Shown here piece by piece: positions 6,710 through 15,819 of a stretch of DNA of 51,712 nucleotides (positions are counted from its first letter, which is position 1; each line of letters begins with the position of its first letter). Below the pieces are notes generated by a model, which was given only the letters and a program-made list of their open reading frames with translations, searched no databases and was not told where the DNA came from. Both the position numbers and the translations under genes were made by a program. The DNA is from Myxococcales bacterium (GTDB taxonomy: Bacteria > Myxococcota_A > Polyangia > Polyangiales > Houyiibacteriaceae): assembly GCA_029862185.1 (NCBI GenBank), contig JAOTXX010000024.1:1-51712 (forward strand), written 5' to 3'.

Positions 6710-9688
6710 TTAACACAGAGTCCAGATGAAGATGCGACGCACCGCGCTTCGCCTGTTGCCGTCGCTATCGGTCACCGTGAGCTTCACATCGTGCCACGTG
6801 CCGAAGCAGGTGTTGGAGTAGAGGCGTACCGTGACGGTGCCGCCCGTCCCCAGCGTTCCGCTCTGCACATCAGTGCGATTCGTCGTCCAGACCAGCGAGC
6901 TGCCGGACAGGGTTCCGTCTTCGGGATCCTGGCCAGTGCCGACGAAGGTCACGTCGCTGTACCACTGCTCACGGGCGTCGTCGTAGCCGTCGTACGCGTA
7001 AGGGCCCTCGCTCACTCCCGAATCCACCGCGGGTTGGAGGATCGAAGCGGTGGGCGGGTTGTCGGCACAGGTCTCGACGAGCAGATTGACCGAGTCCTCT
7101 GCGAACTCGCCCTGGTCGTCGGTGGCGCGGACCACGATCGTGTAGCCGCCCTCCGGGAACGAGCCCGTCACGGAGTGCCCCGTGCCAAGGAACGCACCAC
7201 CGGCAACGGACCACTCGATCGCGCTCTCCGGAAGCTCGAAGGTCGGTGTGTTGTTCAGATCCTGCGATGTAGCAAGGAACGTGATTGGCTCGTCCGCGCA
7301 GTATCGCTCGACGCCGCCGGGTGCGACGAGGTCGACGGTTGGGGGATCGTTCGAGATCGTGAGCTCCACGCTATCGCTCAGCGTGCCGCCACCCGGTGCC
7401 GAAGTGCTCGCAGTGATGACATGAAGGCCGAACGACAGGTCAAGCCGGGAAATCAAGCCCACGCTCTCTCCGAGGAAGCCATCCACATCACTGGTCCATC
7501 GAACCAACGGCGCCTCGGTGAATCCGAGTGTGCGCGCTCTGAATTCGACCCGCCGGCGCCCAGGCGGCACGACACTGCCGTCCGTCGGCGACTGGATGAT
7601 GATCGCGGGATCCCTTCGTTCACGGTACGCGAAGAAACCGCTCTCATTCCCGACCCCCGTCTCATCTCCAATGCCGGTGATCAACGCGCGCTGCGCCGGG
7701 GTGCTCGTCGAGCAAAAAAGCAAACCGTCGAGGGTAATCGGCGGAGTCGTCGGCACGGTGATGCGCACGAAGCACGGATCGTTCGGGTCGGTGATGAAGG
7801 TGCGCGGATTGATCTCGAGCTCGACGCCCGCAATTGCACTGCTGGAGTCGGACGGCGTATAGGTACCGCCGGTGATGTTGTCGACAAACTCGAACACTCC
7901 GTCGAGGCCTGCGCCGACGACGCGCCATGAGCCGAAGAAATCGAGCGGCGCGGGGTTGCCGGCCGTCTCACGGGCAAACTGCATTGCCGGGTAGTCGCCG
8001 ATCGTCGCGAAGAATGGCTCACGCGTGTCGAAGTCGCCCGCCGGATGCGTCCACCCCGCAAGCGTGTCGTCGTCGACGCGAAGCGCAATAACCCCAGTCC
8101 CGCCGGAGGTCGCATCGTAGCTGGCGTCGATTTCCGGACTGCCGAAACGTGCGACCATGCGGTCGACACCCAGCGATCCGTTCACTCGGTAGTCCCGATC
8201 GGTTGCATGGAGCGTACCGATCCGCCTGTCGGTTCGTCCCAAGAGGGAGCTGTTCGGAAAGGCTCCGGGCAGATGGTAGGCCGCGAGATTGGCGCGCCCG
8301 AGAGGTAGATCCGTCTCGACGTGCCACTTTCCCAGATAAGGCTGGTTGTTGAGCCAACCGCTTGGGTTACGCGTCTCGAGCACGCTGTAGGCGTCTGAGA
8401 TCCGATTGATCCAATCGTAGCTCATGTAGATGAAGCCGCTCGTCCCCGCGGCAGCCTCGGCGGGCCTTCCGCGATCCATCAAGTCCGTGCCCCAAGAGTT
8501 CTTGACGATGAAGGCTTGCATCTCGTCGTCGTATCCGACGATCAACATCGCGTGTCCGCCCGCGTTGGTCTCGAGCGGATGCCAGACCCCGTCGGCGAAC
8601 TGCGCCTCTTCGTCTTCTTCTTGCGCATCGTAACAAGGGTCGCCCGTCGGCAAGTCGACGCCCGCGTCGTCCACACAGGCACGCACGCGAGTCAACGCTA
8701 CGCCAAAGGCCACTTCGCGACCGGCGGCGAGCTCGTCTCGTATTGCACTCAGCGTCGAGCTGACCGCGCGCACCCGGGCTGCACCGTAAACGGCCTCTGC
8801 CGGGGCGCTGCGCGGGAAGTTGATGAAGGTCCTGCTCTCGGGAATCGAATAGGTCATGGGTTGGGCGCTGAGATTCCAGCCGTCCACGGCCCGCTGGCTC
8901 AGCGTCGTGTCGCGCCACGACATCCGAGGGAGGTCGCCATCTTGGTTGGTGTTTTCGTAGTTGTTGTTCGGGATGTAGGTGAGGCTTGGGTCGCTCACAT
9001 CGATCCCAGCCATCACGTCCTCCTCGGGCAGGCCGAATCTCAATCGAAACAACCAGCCGAGCTGGTAGCTGAGGGAGCTTCCGCCCCATGCGCCGAGCTG
9101 GGTTTCGCGCTCGCTCGGTGCCGCCGGAGCTTCATTCAGGTAGGTCATTTTCTGCACGTGGTTCGCGTACTGTTCGGACAAGTCCAGCGTCAGGCCGCGC
9201 TCCCGCTCGTAGGCGGCTTCGAGGGCCGCGCTCGTCGCGTGGGCAACGCAGGTTCCTCGACCGCCTTGGTCTCGAATGGCGGTCTGCCGATCGCGAAGGT
9301 CGACCCGGGTGGGGACCGCTTTTAATCCGATGCGTTGCTCGAGCAGTTGAGGTGAGCCCTCGCCGTCCTCCGGCGCAGTCTCGGGAGGCGGCGGAAACTG
9401 CGCGCGGAGCTCGTCCCAGAGGTCCAGCCGGTCCAACACGACCCGCTTGCCGTCGCTGAGGGTGATCGTGGGAATGCCGTCACGCTCGCCATAGGTTGCG
9501 GCAGGCGCTCGAGGCCCCCCTCCTTCTTGCTCTTCGAATGAAGCCGGCGCGCAGCTAGCGAGACCGATTTGCGATGCGAGCACCGCGAGCAATGCGCGTG
9601 CGCCGAGGCCGGATGGCATTCGGACCGGGCGTCTCACACGACCTTGCAGTTTGGATGCCGAGGGGTTGAGGTTGTCGTTGTTGTTCAT
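6710..9688 (-). CDS. Papain-fold (C1) cysteine peptidase lipoprotein with Ig-like repeats and C-terminal FIWTLC domain
   Basis: Secreted 992-aa lipoprotein. The N-terminus has a basic stretch, a hydrophobic segment and lipobox LASC (Cys46). A C1 peptidase domain spans about 120-440: catalytic Cys147 in QGGRGTCVAHATSA, His379 in NAGGHAMLIVGYDD and Asn397 in VKNSWGTD. A middle region of unclear fold follows, then two Ig/PKD-like repeats (around IQSPTDGSVVPPGRRRVEF and NDPPTVDLVAPGG). The last about 118 residues (NPPTASILQPA to FIWTLC) are closely related to the lipoprotein at 15820-16344. ATG 9688 is supported by AGGAG six bases upstream. The role is presumably extracellular proteolysis or processing of surface proteins. 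Transcription ends at the 6642-6675 hairpin. Family call is firm; substrate is unknown. Confidence 0.88.
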   Translation of the reverse strand: MNNNDNLNPSASKLQGRVRRPVRMPSGLGARALLAVLASQIGLASCAPASFEEQEGGGPRAPAATYGERDGIPTITLSDGKRVVLDRLDLWDELRAQFPPPPETAPEDGEGSPQLLEQRIGLKAVPTRVDLRDRQTAIRDQGGRGTCVAHATSAALEAAYERERGLTLDLSEQYANHVQKMTYLNEAPAAPSERETQLGAWGGSSLSYQLGWLFRLRFGLPEEDVMAGIDVSDPSLTYIPNNNYENTNQDGDLPRMSWRDTTLSQRAVDGWNLSAQPMTYSIPESRTFINFPRSAPAEAVYGAARVRAVSSTLSAIRDELAAGREVAFGVALTRVRACVDDAGVDLPTGDPCYDAQEEDEEAQFADGVWHPLETNAGGHAMLIVGYDDEMQAFIVKNSWGTDLMDRGRPAEAAAGTSGFIYMSYDWINRISDAYSVLETRNPSGWLNNQPYLGKWHVETDLPLGRANLAAYHLPGAFPNSSLLGRTDRRIGTLHATDRDYRVNGSLGVDRMVARFGSPEIDASYDATSGGTGVIALRVDDDTLAGWTHPAGDFDTREPFFATIGDYPAMQFARETAGNPAPLDFFGSWRVVGAGLDGVFEFVDNITGGTYTPSDSSSAIAGVELEINPRTFITDPNDPCFVRITVPTTPPITLDGLLFCSTSTPAQRALITGIGDETGVGNESGFFAYRERRDPAIIIQSPTDGSVVPPGRRRVEFRARTLGFTEAPLVRWTSDVDGFLGESVGLISRLDLSFGLHVITASTSAPGGGTLSDSVELTISNDPPTVDLVAPGGVERYCADEPITFLATSQDLNNTPTFELPESAIEWSVAGGAFLGTGHSVTGSFPEGGYTIVVRATDDQGEFAEDSVNLLVETCADNPPTASILQPAVDSGVSEGPYAYDGYDDAREQWYSDVTFVGTGQDPEDGTLSGSSLVWTTNRTDVQSGTLGTGGTVTVRLYSNTCFGTWHDVKLTVTDSDGNRRSAVRRIFIWTLC

Positions 9689-9876
9689 GGGTCGCTCCTA
9701 TGAGTTCGGGTAGGTGATTCGGAGCGACAGAAGAGCAAAGCGTATGCCAGGCCAAGACAACCGTGTTTTGGCGCATCATGCGCAGTCGGGAACGAAAGTG
9801 ACGACGTTCCGTCGCCAGTTCTCGGCGCGCCCTGACGTGCGTGCGTCATCGCGCCTGAAGGACCGAACGAGGGCTC

Positions 9877-11613
9877 CTAGAACTGGCCGCGGAGTGCCAC
9901 ATGGGCCCCGCTCGGTCCCACCACGACTTGCGGCTCGAGCCGAGCTCGACTGGGTCGGAACAAGTACACCAATGGCATCGTGAGGAGCGGCGCGGCAGTC
10001 AAGCCCGTGAGCAAGGCGACGCTCGTATGCTGTCCCCGATTGACGCAGCTACGCACTTCGACGGTATCGAGGCCCTGTGCGGAGCATGAGATCGATGGTT
10101 CAGCCTCCGCGGTGACGCCCCAGGCGATCGAGAATGCGGCCAAGCCCAATCCCGCGCCGCCCGAAGCCCACGCCCACCAGGGAGTCTTTTCGCGCTCCGG
10201 CAAGGCGAGTGGCATGGCCGCGACCAGCGCTGCCGAGCCGACAGCACCCGTTGCGATGATCGCTCCTCGGAGGTCGAACCACTTCTGCTGAGCAGACGTG
10301 TCTTGCCCGCCGTTGTCGATTTCGTTGACCCATGAAACGGCGGCATCACTGCGCGGCATCAGAAGCGCGTAGCCCGTCGCAAGGCCGGCTACTCCGACGC
10401 CGACGAGCGTGAGGCCGGCGATGAACTGGCCGCGCGGCCGGCGGCCTGAACGCCGCGTTTCGGGCGCCGCAGAAACCGAAGCCACAGCCTCGCCGCCCCT
10501 GCAGGGCAGCGCAACGGGCTTGGGCGAGGTGAAGTCCATGCATCGACGGTCGGTCAAGGTTCGTGCGGCGGCGAGGAGATCCGACTTGATGGGCCGGTTG
10601 TCGCCCACGGAAAGCCGCGCCAGGGCGACCGGCACCGACGAGTCCGCCCCTTCGATTTCGATGAGCTCGGCCTCCAGTGTCCCCGTGGTGGGCATCGAAA
10701 CGAGAACGACCGCGCCTGCGCCGATCTCGATGGCAAGCCGCCGCGCATCGAGCACCCGGTGTTCACGTTCCTCGGAGGAGCTCGGATAACTGAGCGTCAG
10801 GCTGGGCCTGGTTTCGATGACTTCATCGAATCGCTGGTCCACTCGGTGCAGCGTCTTCCCTGCGCCAACCGTGACTGCGTGCACGCGACCGCGAGCTCCG
10901 GTGCTGCACTCGACCTGAAGGCGATACTCACCAGGAAACAAATCTCCGATTGAAACGGGTGTCTCGCCAAGAAGGAGCCCGTTTAGGCGTGCAGCACATC
11001 CGGACGGCGTGCTTTCCACTCGAAGCTCTCCGGTCTGAGTGGCCTGCAGCGCGTCCACCCGATTGAGCAAGTCCGTCACGGCGGGCGGGTGCATTTGAGG
11101 GCTCGGCTCACCGCGAGGCACCAACTGCCTGCACTCGCGTGCGACCGCCCTTGCGCGAGACTCAGATTGCGTCGCGAGCTCGGCGCGAACGATGTACAGA
11201 CAAGTGTCGAGGACTCTCCTGGCGGGTTCGGGCTCTCGGTTGAGCTCTTCGATCGCTTTGCGCGACATCGCCTGCGCTGAACTCAGCTTGTTGAGGGCCC
11301 GTTCGTAGTTGCCTTCCGCAAGGTCGTTGACCGCTGAGTCCGATAGCGACCTCCAACGGCGGACCTCGCGATCGTCAAGCTTCGACGAGGGCGCCGAAAC
11401 CTTCAACTCTACTTCGGTGGCAGCCCGCTTTTGCGACCAGACCGCTATGCCTTGACCGACGAGCTCGTTGCGGAGGTCCGATACTGCCGCGTCCATCCGG
11501 TCGGCCGGCGCGCCAGAGTGGCTCGGCACGACCAGCCAGTGGCTCTCTGCCTGTGCCCCAACTGACGAAACCAGCAGGCTCCAAGAAAGGAACGTCAACG
11601 AGGTCAGCCGCAT
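9877..11613 (-). CDS. PEGA-domain membrane protein with signal peptide
   Basis: 578-aa envelope protein of unknown function. Residues 1-22 form a signal peptide (ends VGAQA). Residues 90-190 are helical with a TPR-like feel (LAEGNYERALNKLSSAQ). A PEGA domain lies at about 195-262 (GELRVESTPSGCAARLNGLLLGETPV). The C-terminal third carries four hydrophobic segments (GQFIAGLTLVGVGVAGLATG, AIIATGAVGSAALVAAMPLA, WAWASGGAGLGLAAFSIAWG and a LLTGLTAAPLLTMPLVYLF stretch). PEGA domains are common in myxobacterial surface and kinase proteins. The gene is divergent from the sigma-54 activator and PEGA-kinase genes with only 94 bases between starts, which suggests a shared regulatory region. No enzyme motif is visible. 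Confidence 0.8.
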   Translation of the reverse strand: MRLTSLTFLSWSLLVSSVGAQAESHWLVVPSHSGAPADRMDAAVSDLRNELVGQGIAVWSQKRAATEVELKVSAPSSKLDDREVRRWRSLSDSAVNDLAEGNYERALNKLSSAQAMSRKAIEELNREPEPARRVLDTCLYIVRAELATQSESRARAVARECRQLVPRGEPSPQMHPPAVTDLLNRVDALQATQTGELRVESTPSGCAARLNGLLLGETPVSIGDLFPGEYRLQVECSTGARGRVHAVTVGAGKTLHRVDQRFDEVIETRPSLTLSYPSSSEEREHRVLDARRLAIEIGAGAVVLVSMPTTGTLEAELIEIEGADSSVPVALARLSVGDNRPIKSDLLAAARTLTDRRCMDFTSPKPVALPCRGGEAVASVSAAPETRRSGRRPRGQFIAGLTLVGVGVAGLATGYALLMPRSDAAVSWVNEIDNGGQDTSAQQKWFDLRGAIIATGAVGSAALVAAMPLALPEREKTPWWAWASGGAGLGLAAFSIAWGVTAEAEPSISCSAQGLDTVEVRSCVNRGQHTSVALLTGLTAAPLLTMPLVYLFRPSRARLEPQVVVGPSGAHVALRGQF

Positions 11614-11707
11614 GCCGGGGTCTTATCACAGGTTCGGAAACTCAGGATCAACAACGTCTCGCGGGGGTGGTCCTCGTCACGGCAACCATGTAATCTCAAA
11701 AGCGCCG

Positions 11708-13273
11708 ATGTCCTCGATCAAGCCGACTGAGCCGTGGCCGCGAGTGCGCGACGTCGTGGAAGCCTCTGTCATGGGGCTCCATCGCGGCCGCTTCATCGAG
11801 GAGACACTCGAAGCGCTGTGTGTGCAGCTTGGCGCAGCTTCGGCGTGGAGCACTCTGGAAACCAAAGGCAACGGACCGATGCACCGCTCACGGACGACGA
11901 GCTTTCGCGGCGTGTCGCCGGCGATCCTCGCCATGCACGTGGCCGACGTGCTCAATCAGGTGCAGTCAAAGCTCAAGACGGTTGCCGGCCCGGTTCCCTA
12001 CGCGCCGGACGGTTCTTTCATTGCCGTGCCGCTGTGGTCGCTTCCGACGGGCTCGTCACAAGGCCGGAGCCTGATCGGGGCGCTCTACTTGGAATTCGGT
12101 AAGGACCAGGGCACCCACGAGCCCGTCGTCGGTGTGGTGGAGACGGCCGGCGCGCTGCTTGGCGGCCTCATTGCACAGCAGACGGTCATCGAAGACACCA
12201 GGGAAGATCTCCGGGCCGAGCGGGCGACCGAGCCCGGCGGTGCGCAGCTCACGCTCGACGAGCTTCTCGCGCCCGAGAGCATGGCTGACATCGCTCGCGA
12301 GCTCCGCTCTGCCATTGGAAGTGACGAGTCGATCATGATCGTCGGTGAGTCCGGCACCGGCAAGACTCAGCTCGCCACGGCTTTTGCACATGCAAGCAAC
12401 CAAGCCCCGATCGTACGGGCCACCCTCGGGCTTGCGGACGACCTAAACACGATCACATCGGAGCTCTTCGGGCATGAACGTGGCTCGTTCTCGGGTGCCG
12501 TGTCCAAACGCAAAGGGCTGGTCGAGTATGCAGACAAAGGAACCCTGATTTTCGACGAGGTGCTCAACCTGCCACACCACGCGCAGCAATTGCTTCTCGA
12601 CTTCACCCAATTTGGTTCGTACCGCCCGCTCGGCTACCAAGGACCCCAGCCCAAGACGGCGAGCCTGCGCATCATCTCCGTGACCAACGGCGACGTGCGG
12701 AAGGCCATCGCCGACAGGGTGTTTCGTCAGGACTTGTACTACCGGCTCGCCGCCGTGCCGATCGCCTTGCCTCCGCTTCGCGCACGTCGCTGGGACATCC
12801 CCAACATCGCCGTACGTTACCTTCATCGCATCGACCCAATCACGAGCTGGGAGCTCGACGGGAGTGCGATGGACGCCCTTCTCTCCCCGAAGCTCTCTTG
12901 GGAGGGCAACATCCGCGAGCTCGAGTCCGTATTGAAGCGCGCGCAAAACCGAGCCCGAGCGGCGGGGGACGGCGATCCTGTCATTCAGGCGCGGCACCTC
13001 GAGCTGGGCGTCGGTGAGCCTCCGACGTCCTCGAGCCGGCCGTCGGAGCGCCCGGCAGTGCATGATGACATTCGAGGCCGTTGGCGGAAACTGAGCGAAC
13101 AAGAGAACGACCTAGAGGCCGCGGAGCGGGCCGTCATCGAAGATGCGCTCGCTCTCTGCCATGGTATCGTCGCGCGCACCGCGCGCATGTTGGATGTTCC
13201 ACGTACCGGCTTGATCAGCCGGATCGGACGGCTCGGCATCGACACGGAGAGTTTCAAAGAACGGAAGGGATGA
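11708..13273 (+). CDS. Sigma-54-type AAA+ transcriptional activator with GAF-like N-terminus and Fis HTH
   Basis: Bacterial enhancer-binding protein, 521 aa. Residues 15-165 look like a GAF-type sensor; there is no receiver domain. The AAA+ domain spans about 185-420: Walker A GESGTGKT (213-220), a GAFTGA-equivalent loop reading GSFSGA (259-264), Walker B TLIFDE (279-284), the VFRQDLYYRL segment with sensor arginines, and a WEGNIRELESVLKRA sensor II region. The C-terminus (ALALCHGIVARTARMLDVPRTGLISRI) is a Fis-type helix-turn-helix. I chose ATG 11708 by domain start; the frame is open to 11468. The kinase gene starts 9 bases after the stop, so they form an operon, implying that kinase and regulator work in one pathway. 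The GAFTGA substitutions could weaken or alter sigma-54 contact. Confidence 0.87.
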   Translation: MSSIKPTEPWPRVRDVVEASVMGLHRGRFIEETLEALCVQLGAASAWSTLETKGNGPMHRSRTTSFRGVSPAILAMHVADVLNQVQSKLKTVAGPVPYAPDGSFIAVPLWSLPTGSSQGRSLIGALYLEFGKDQGTHEPVVGVVETAGALLGGLIAQQTVIEDTREDLRAERATEPGGAQLTLDELLAPESMADIARELRSAIGSDESIMIVGESGTGKTQLATAFAHASNQAPIVRATLGLADDLNTITSELFGHERGSFSGAVSKRKGLVEYADKGTLIFDEVLNLPHHAQQLLLDFTQFGSYRPLGYQGPQPKTASLRIISVTNGDVRKAIADRVFRQDLYYRLAAVPIALPPLRARRWDIPNIAVRYLHRIDPITSWELDGSAMDALLSPKLSWEGNIRELESVLKRAQNRARAAGDGDPVIQARHLELGVGEPPTSSSRPSERPAVHDDIRGRWRKLSEQENDLEAAERAVIEDALALCHGIVARTARMLDVPRTGLISRIGRLGIDTESFKERKG

Positions 13274-13282
13274 GCCGGGCTC

Positions 13283-14926
13283 ATGTCCAAAATCGACTTC
13301 GATGCCTCTTCAAGCGATCTGCTCGGGACCGAAATCGGCCCTTACACGCTGGTGCGACGACTCGGTATGGGCGGAATGGCCGAAACGTTCGTGGCCATTC
13401 GGCGTGGGCCGAGTGGGTTCACTCAACGCGTGTGTTTGAAGCTCGTGCTGCCCTTCTTTCGCGAAGACGAGGAGTTCGTAAAGCTGTTTCAGCGTGAAGC
13501 GCGACTTGCCGCGAAGCTGCGCCACAGCAACATCGTCGGTGTCATCGACTTCGGAGCAATTGGAGGCCGTTCGTACATGGCCATGGAGCTGGTCGACGGT
13601 GTAGACCTTCGCGTCCTGCTCGACGCCCAAAGTGCTCAGCGGCTCTCTCCCGAGCGGGTCGCCCTCCTAGGGCACGACCTCGCTGCAGCTCTGAACCACG
13701 CGCATAACCCGCCTCGCGACAGCAGCGTTGACGAGGGGCAGGCCGCAGCGATCGTGCACCGCGACATCTCCCCGTCCAACGTGCTCATCAGCATTCACGG
13801 TGAAATCATGTTGAGCGACTTCGGCGTGGCCAAGGCGGTCACCGGGAGCTCGCGGCAACAGAGCGCCGTCAAGGGCAAGATTCCCTACATGTCGCCCGAG
13901 CAGCTGCGACTGGAGCCGCTCGATGGACGCGCGGACCTCTTTGGGGTGGGCGTTGTCCTGTTCGAGGCGCTGTGCGGGCAGCGCCCCTACGAGGGCGGTC
14001 ACGACCCGGCCACGATCATGTTGATCCTGCAGGGTCAACATCAGCCGCTCGCTTCGCTTGCGCCGGGGGCCCCGCCTGAGCTGTGTGCATTGGTCGAGCG
14101 CCTCATCGAACCGGACCGTGACAAGCGCCCCGACAGCGCCGCCGAGTTGATCGAGTTGCTCGACCCGTTTGTCCCCGTACCTCGGGTTCGGCGCGAGCTC
14201 GGGAAGAGAGTTGCCGAGCTCCGGCCCAAAGACCCAGGACCGCAGGCGTTCGGCGAGCAGGCGACGGCTCAGCAGCCAGGCAGCCTACCGGCGGACGATG
14301 GCGAACAGATCAGCGGAATCGTCGGCGCAGGAGAAGGACGCAAGCAGGTCGAGCCGTGGGCGGAGAGCAACGTCGCCGCGCCGGAGGCACCGAGCGCAGT
14401 TCAATCGGAATCGTTCGTCACTGGCACCCTGCCAAAGCGACGACGGACCGGGGCTCTGATTGCGCTGCTGCTTACCGCCCTGCTGTTGGCGGGGGGCGTG
14501 CTGGCCTGGCGCGCAATGCGTGATGCGGGTCCAGAGGCGCAGCCGGCTCCGAGTGAGATCGAAGCCGAGCCGGTCGTCGCGGTCGACAGCGTCGAAGCCG
14601 ACGTCGAAGCGGAGCCCGAAGCCGAGGCCGAAGGCGAGGCCGAGCAGCAGAAGGCCGACGAGCTGCAAGAAGCGAGCGACCAACCCACGCCGAAGCCGCG
14701 CGTGCAGCCAGTGGTGCAGGCGCCTGCGAGTTTGACGGTCATCGTCTACCCGTGGGGCGACGTCTGGATCAACGGGAAGCGTCGGGGCACCGCGCCGCTG
14801 AAGGACCTCTCGCTCAAGCCCGGTCGGTATCGAATCGCCGCCGGCCAGGGCGAGCCTACGGTCACTCAGACCATACGACTCCGGCCGGGCCAGACAAAGA
14901 AGCTGAAGCTCGACGTCACAAAGTGA
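13283..14926 (+). CDS. Membrane Ser/Thr protein kinase with C-terminal PEGA domain
   Basis: Hanks-type kinase, 547 aa. Kinase domain about 20-295: Gly loop LGMGGMAETF, VAIK-equivalent Lys53 (VCLKLV), catalytic HRD (159-161) in VHRDISPSN, DFG at 179-181 and the activation segment KIPYMSPEQLRLEP. The usual Lys two residues after HRD is Ser163 here; I recall HRDxSPxN as common in myxobacterial kinases. A Glu/Ala-rich juxtamembrane region leads to one transmembrane helix at about 391-411 (ALIALLLTALLLAGGVLAW), an acidic linker and an extracytoplasmic PEGA domain in the last 70 residues (LTVIVYPWGDVWINGKRRGTA begins it). Co-transcribed with the sigma-54 activator. Probably couples an envelope signal to phosphorylation of that regulator or another target; the partner is inferred from synteny only. 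Confidence 0.92.
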   Translation: MSKIDFDASSSDLLGTEIGPYTLVRRLGMGGMAETFVAIRRGPSGFTQRVCLKLVLPFFREDEEFVKLFQREARLAAKLRHSNIVGVIDFGAIGGRSYMAMELVDGVDLRVLLDAQSAQRLSPERVALLGHDLAAALNHAHNPPRDSSVDEGQAAAIVHRDISPSNVLISIHGEIMLSDFGVAKAVTGSSRQQSAVKGKIPYMSPEQLRLEPLDGRADLFGVGVVLFEALCGQRPYEGGHDPATIMLILQGQHQPLASLAPGAPPELCALVERLIEPDRDKRPDSAAELIELLDPFVPVPRVRRELGKRVAELRPKDPGPQAFGEQATAQQPGSLPADDGEQISGIVGAGEGRKQVEPWAESNVAAPEAPSAVQSESFVTGTLPKRRRTGALIALLLTALLLAGGVLAWRAMRDAGPEAQPAPSEIEAEPVVAVDSVEADVEAEPEAEAEGEAEQQKADELQEASDQPTPKPRVQPVVQAPASLTVIVYPWGDVWINGKRRGTAPLKDLSLKPGRYRIAAGQGEPTVTQTIRLRPGQTKKLKLDVTK

Positions 14927-15003
14927 TCGATGAGGAAGCCGACATCCGGTCGGAAAATGACTGACGGGGGTCGGTCACTCTGCTCTCCGAGCCGGAGCTC
15001 TCT

Positions 15004-15022
15004 CCGAAAATCATTCGGTTTT
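15004..15022 (+). terminator. Small hairpin with T-tract after the kinase gene
   Basis: Stem CCGAA / TTCGG with a 5-base loop followed directly by TTTT, about 80 bases after the kinase stop and 65 before the next start. Short stem, so a weak terminator call. Confidence 0.45.
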
Positions 15023-15086
15023 CTGGATGGCATGCCTCGTGCGTTAGCAGTGAGGCATGTCGAAACACAAACCGATAGGAGAGACC

Positions 15087-15719
15087 ATGACTCGTTACAA
15101 CATCTTTCGAACGCTCGTCAGCTCGAGCATCATTCTCGCGGCGGTCGGCTGCGGTGACTCGGGCGTCGATGAGCGAAGCGTCTTCGAAGAGCCCGCTGCG
15201 ATCGGCCCGTCGGAGAGCGGCGGTGGCGCATCACTCGAGGAAGAGCTCGAGCTCGCGTGCAACTCTGCCTGCGACGCCATGCAGGAGTGTCCAGGAATGG
15301 CTGTCACCGAGAACTGTGTAGAAAGCTGCGTTGCTGCGTATGGGGTCGGCGCCGAGGCAGGCGACGAGTGCACGCTCGTCGGCATTGACCTCCTCAATTG
15401 CATCTCGGCACTCAGCTGCTCCACACCGCCGTTTGATGACGACTGCGCCGACGCGGTGCGCGAGGTTCGCACCACTTGCGGAACTGGGGTTCTGAGAGTC
15501 AGAGAGGACTCTGATTCCGATCGGGAGCTCGTCGCAGAGCTCGCTGATCGCTCCTCGAGCGATCTGGACGGCAGCGCCGACGAGCCAGACCCGGCGGACG
15601 GGTCCGAGGACGAGGAGCCGGGAGTCATCGATCTCGCCGATCCCATCGTGATCGCCGAGGTACCTGACCTCGTCGTGATCGTGGACTTTCCCTGGGGCGG
15701 AGTCTCAGAAGATGACTGA
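15087..15719 (+). CDS. Cys-rich lipoprotein of unknown function
   Basis: 210-aa predicted lipoprotein. The N-terminus MTRYNIFRTL plus hydrophobic stretch ends at lipobox AVGC (Cys around 23). The middle part (about 58-145) holds ten or more cysteines, with spacing such as CNSACDAMQEC and CVESC, consistent with a disulfide-bonded extracytoplasmic module. The last 60 residues are very acidic (Asp/Glu/Ser-rich) and end in a hydrophobic IVIAEVPDLVVIVDFPWGG segment. ATG 15087 has AGGAG six bases upstream, so the in-frame ATG at 15057 is less likely. I do not recognise a named domain. The following lipoprotein gene starts 100 bases downstream. Confidence 0.75.
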   Translation: MTRYNIFRTLVSSSIILAAVGCGDSGVDERSVFEEPAAIGPSESGGGASLEEELELACNSACDAMQECPGMAVTENCVESCVAAYGVGAEAGDECTLVGIDLLNCISALSCSTPPFDDDCADAVREVRTTCGTGVLRVREDSDSDRELVAELADRSSSDLDGSADEPDPADGSEDEEPGVIDLADPIVIAEVPDLVVIVDFPWGGVSEDD

Positions 15720-15819
15720 TCTCCATCGGCTGCTGTTTCGAGGCTCTTCGATCGTTCAGACAAGCGTCAAGTACGACGGCTATTTGATTGGTCGGGGCGC
15801 TGGCGGTACTCTCGCAGGC

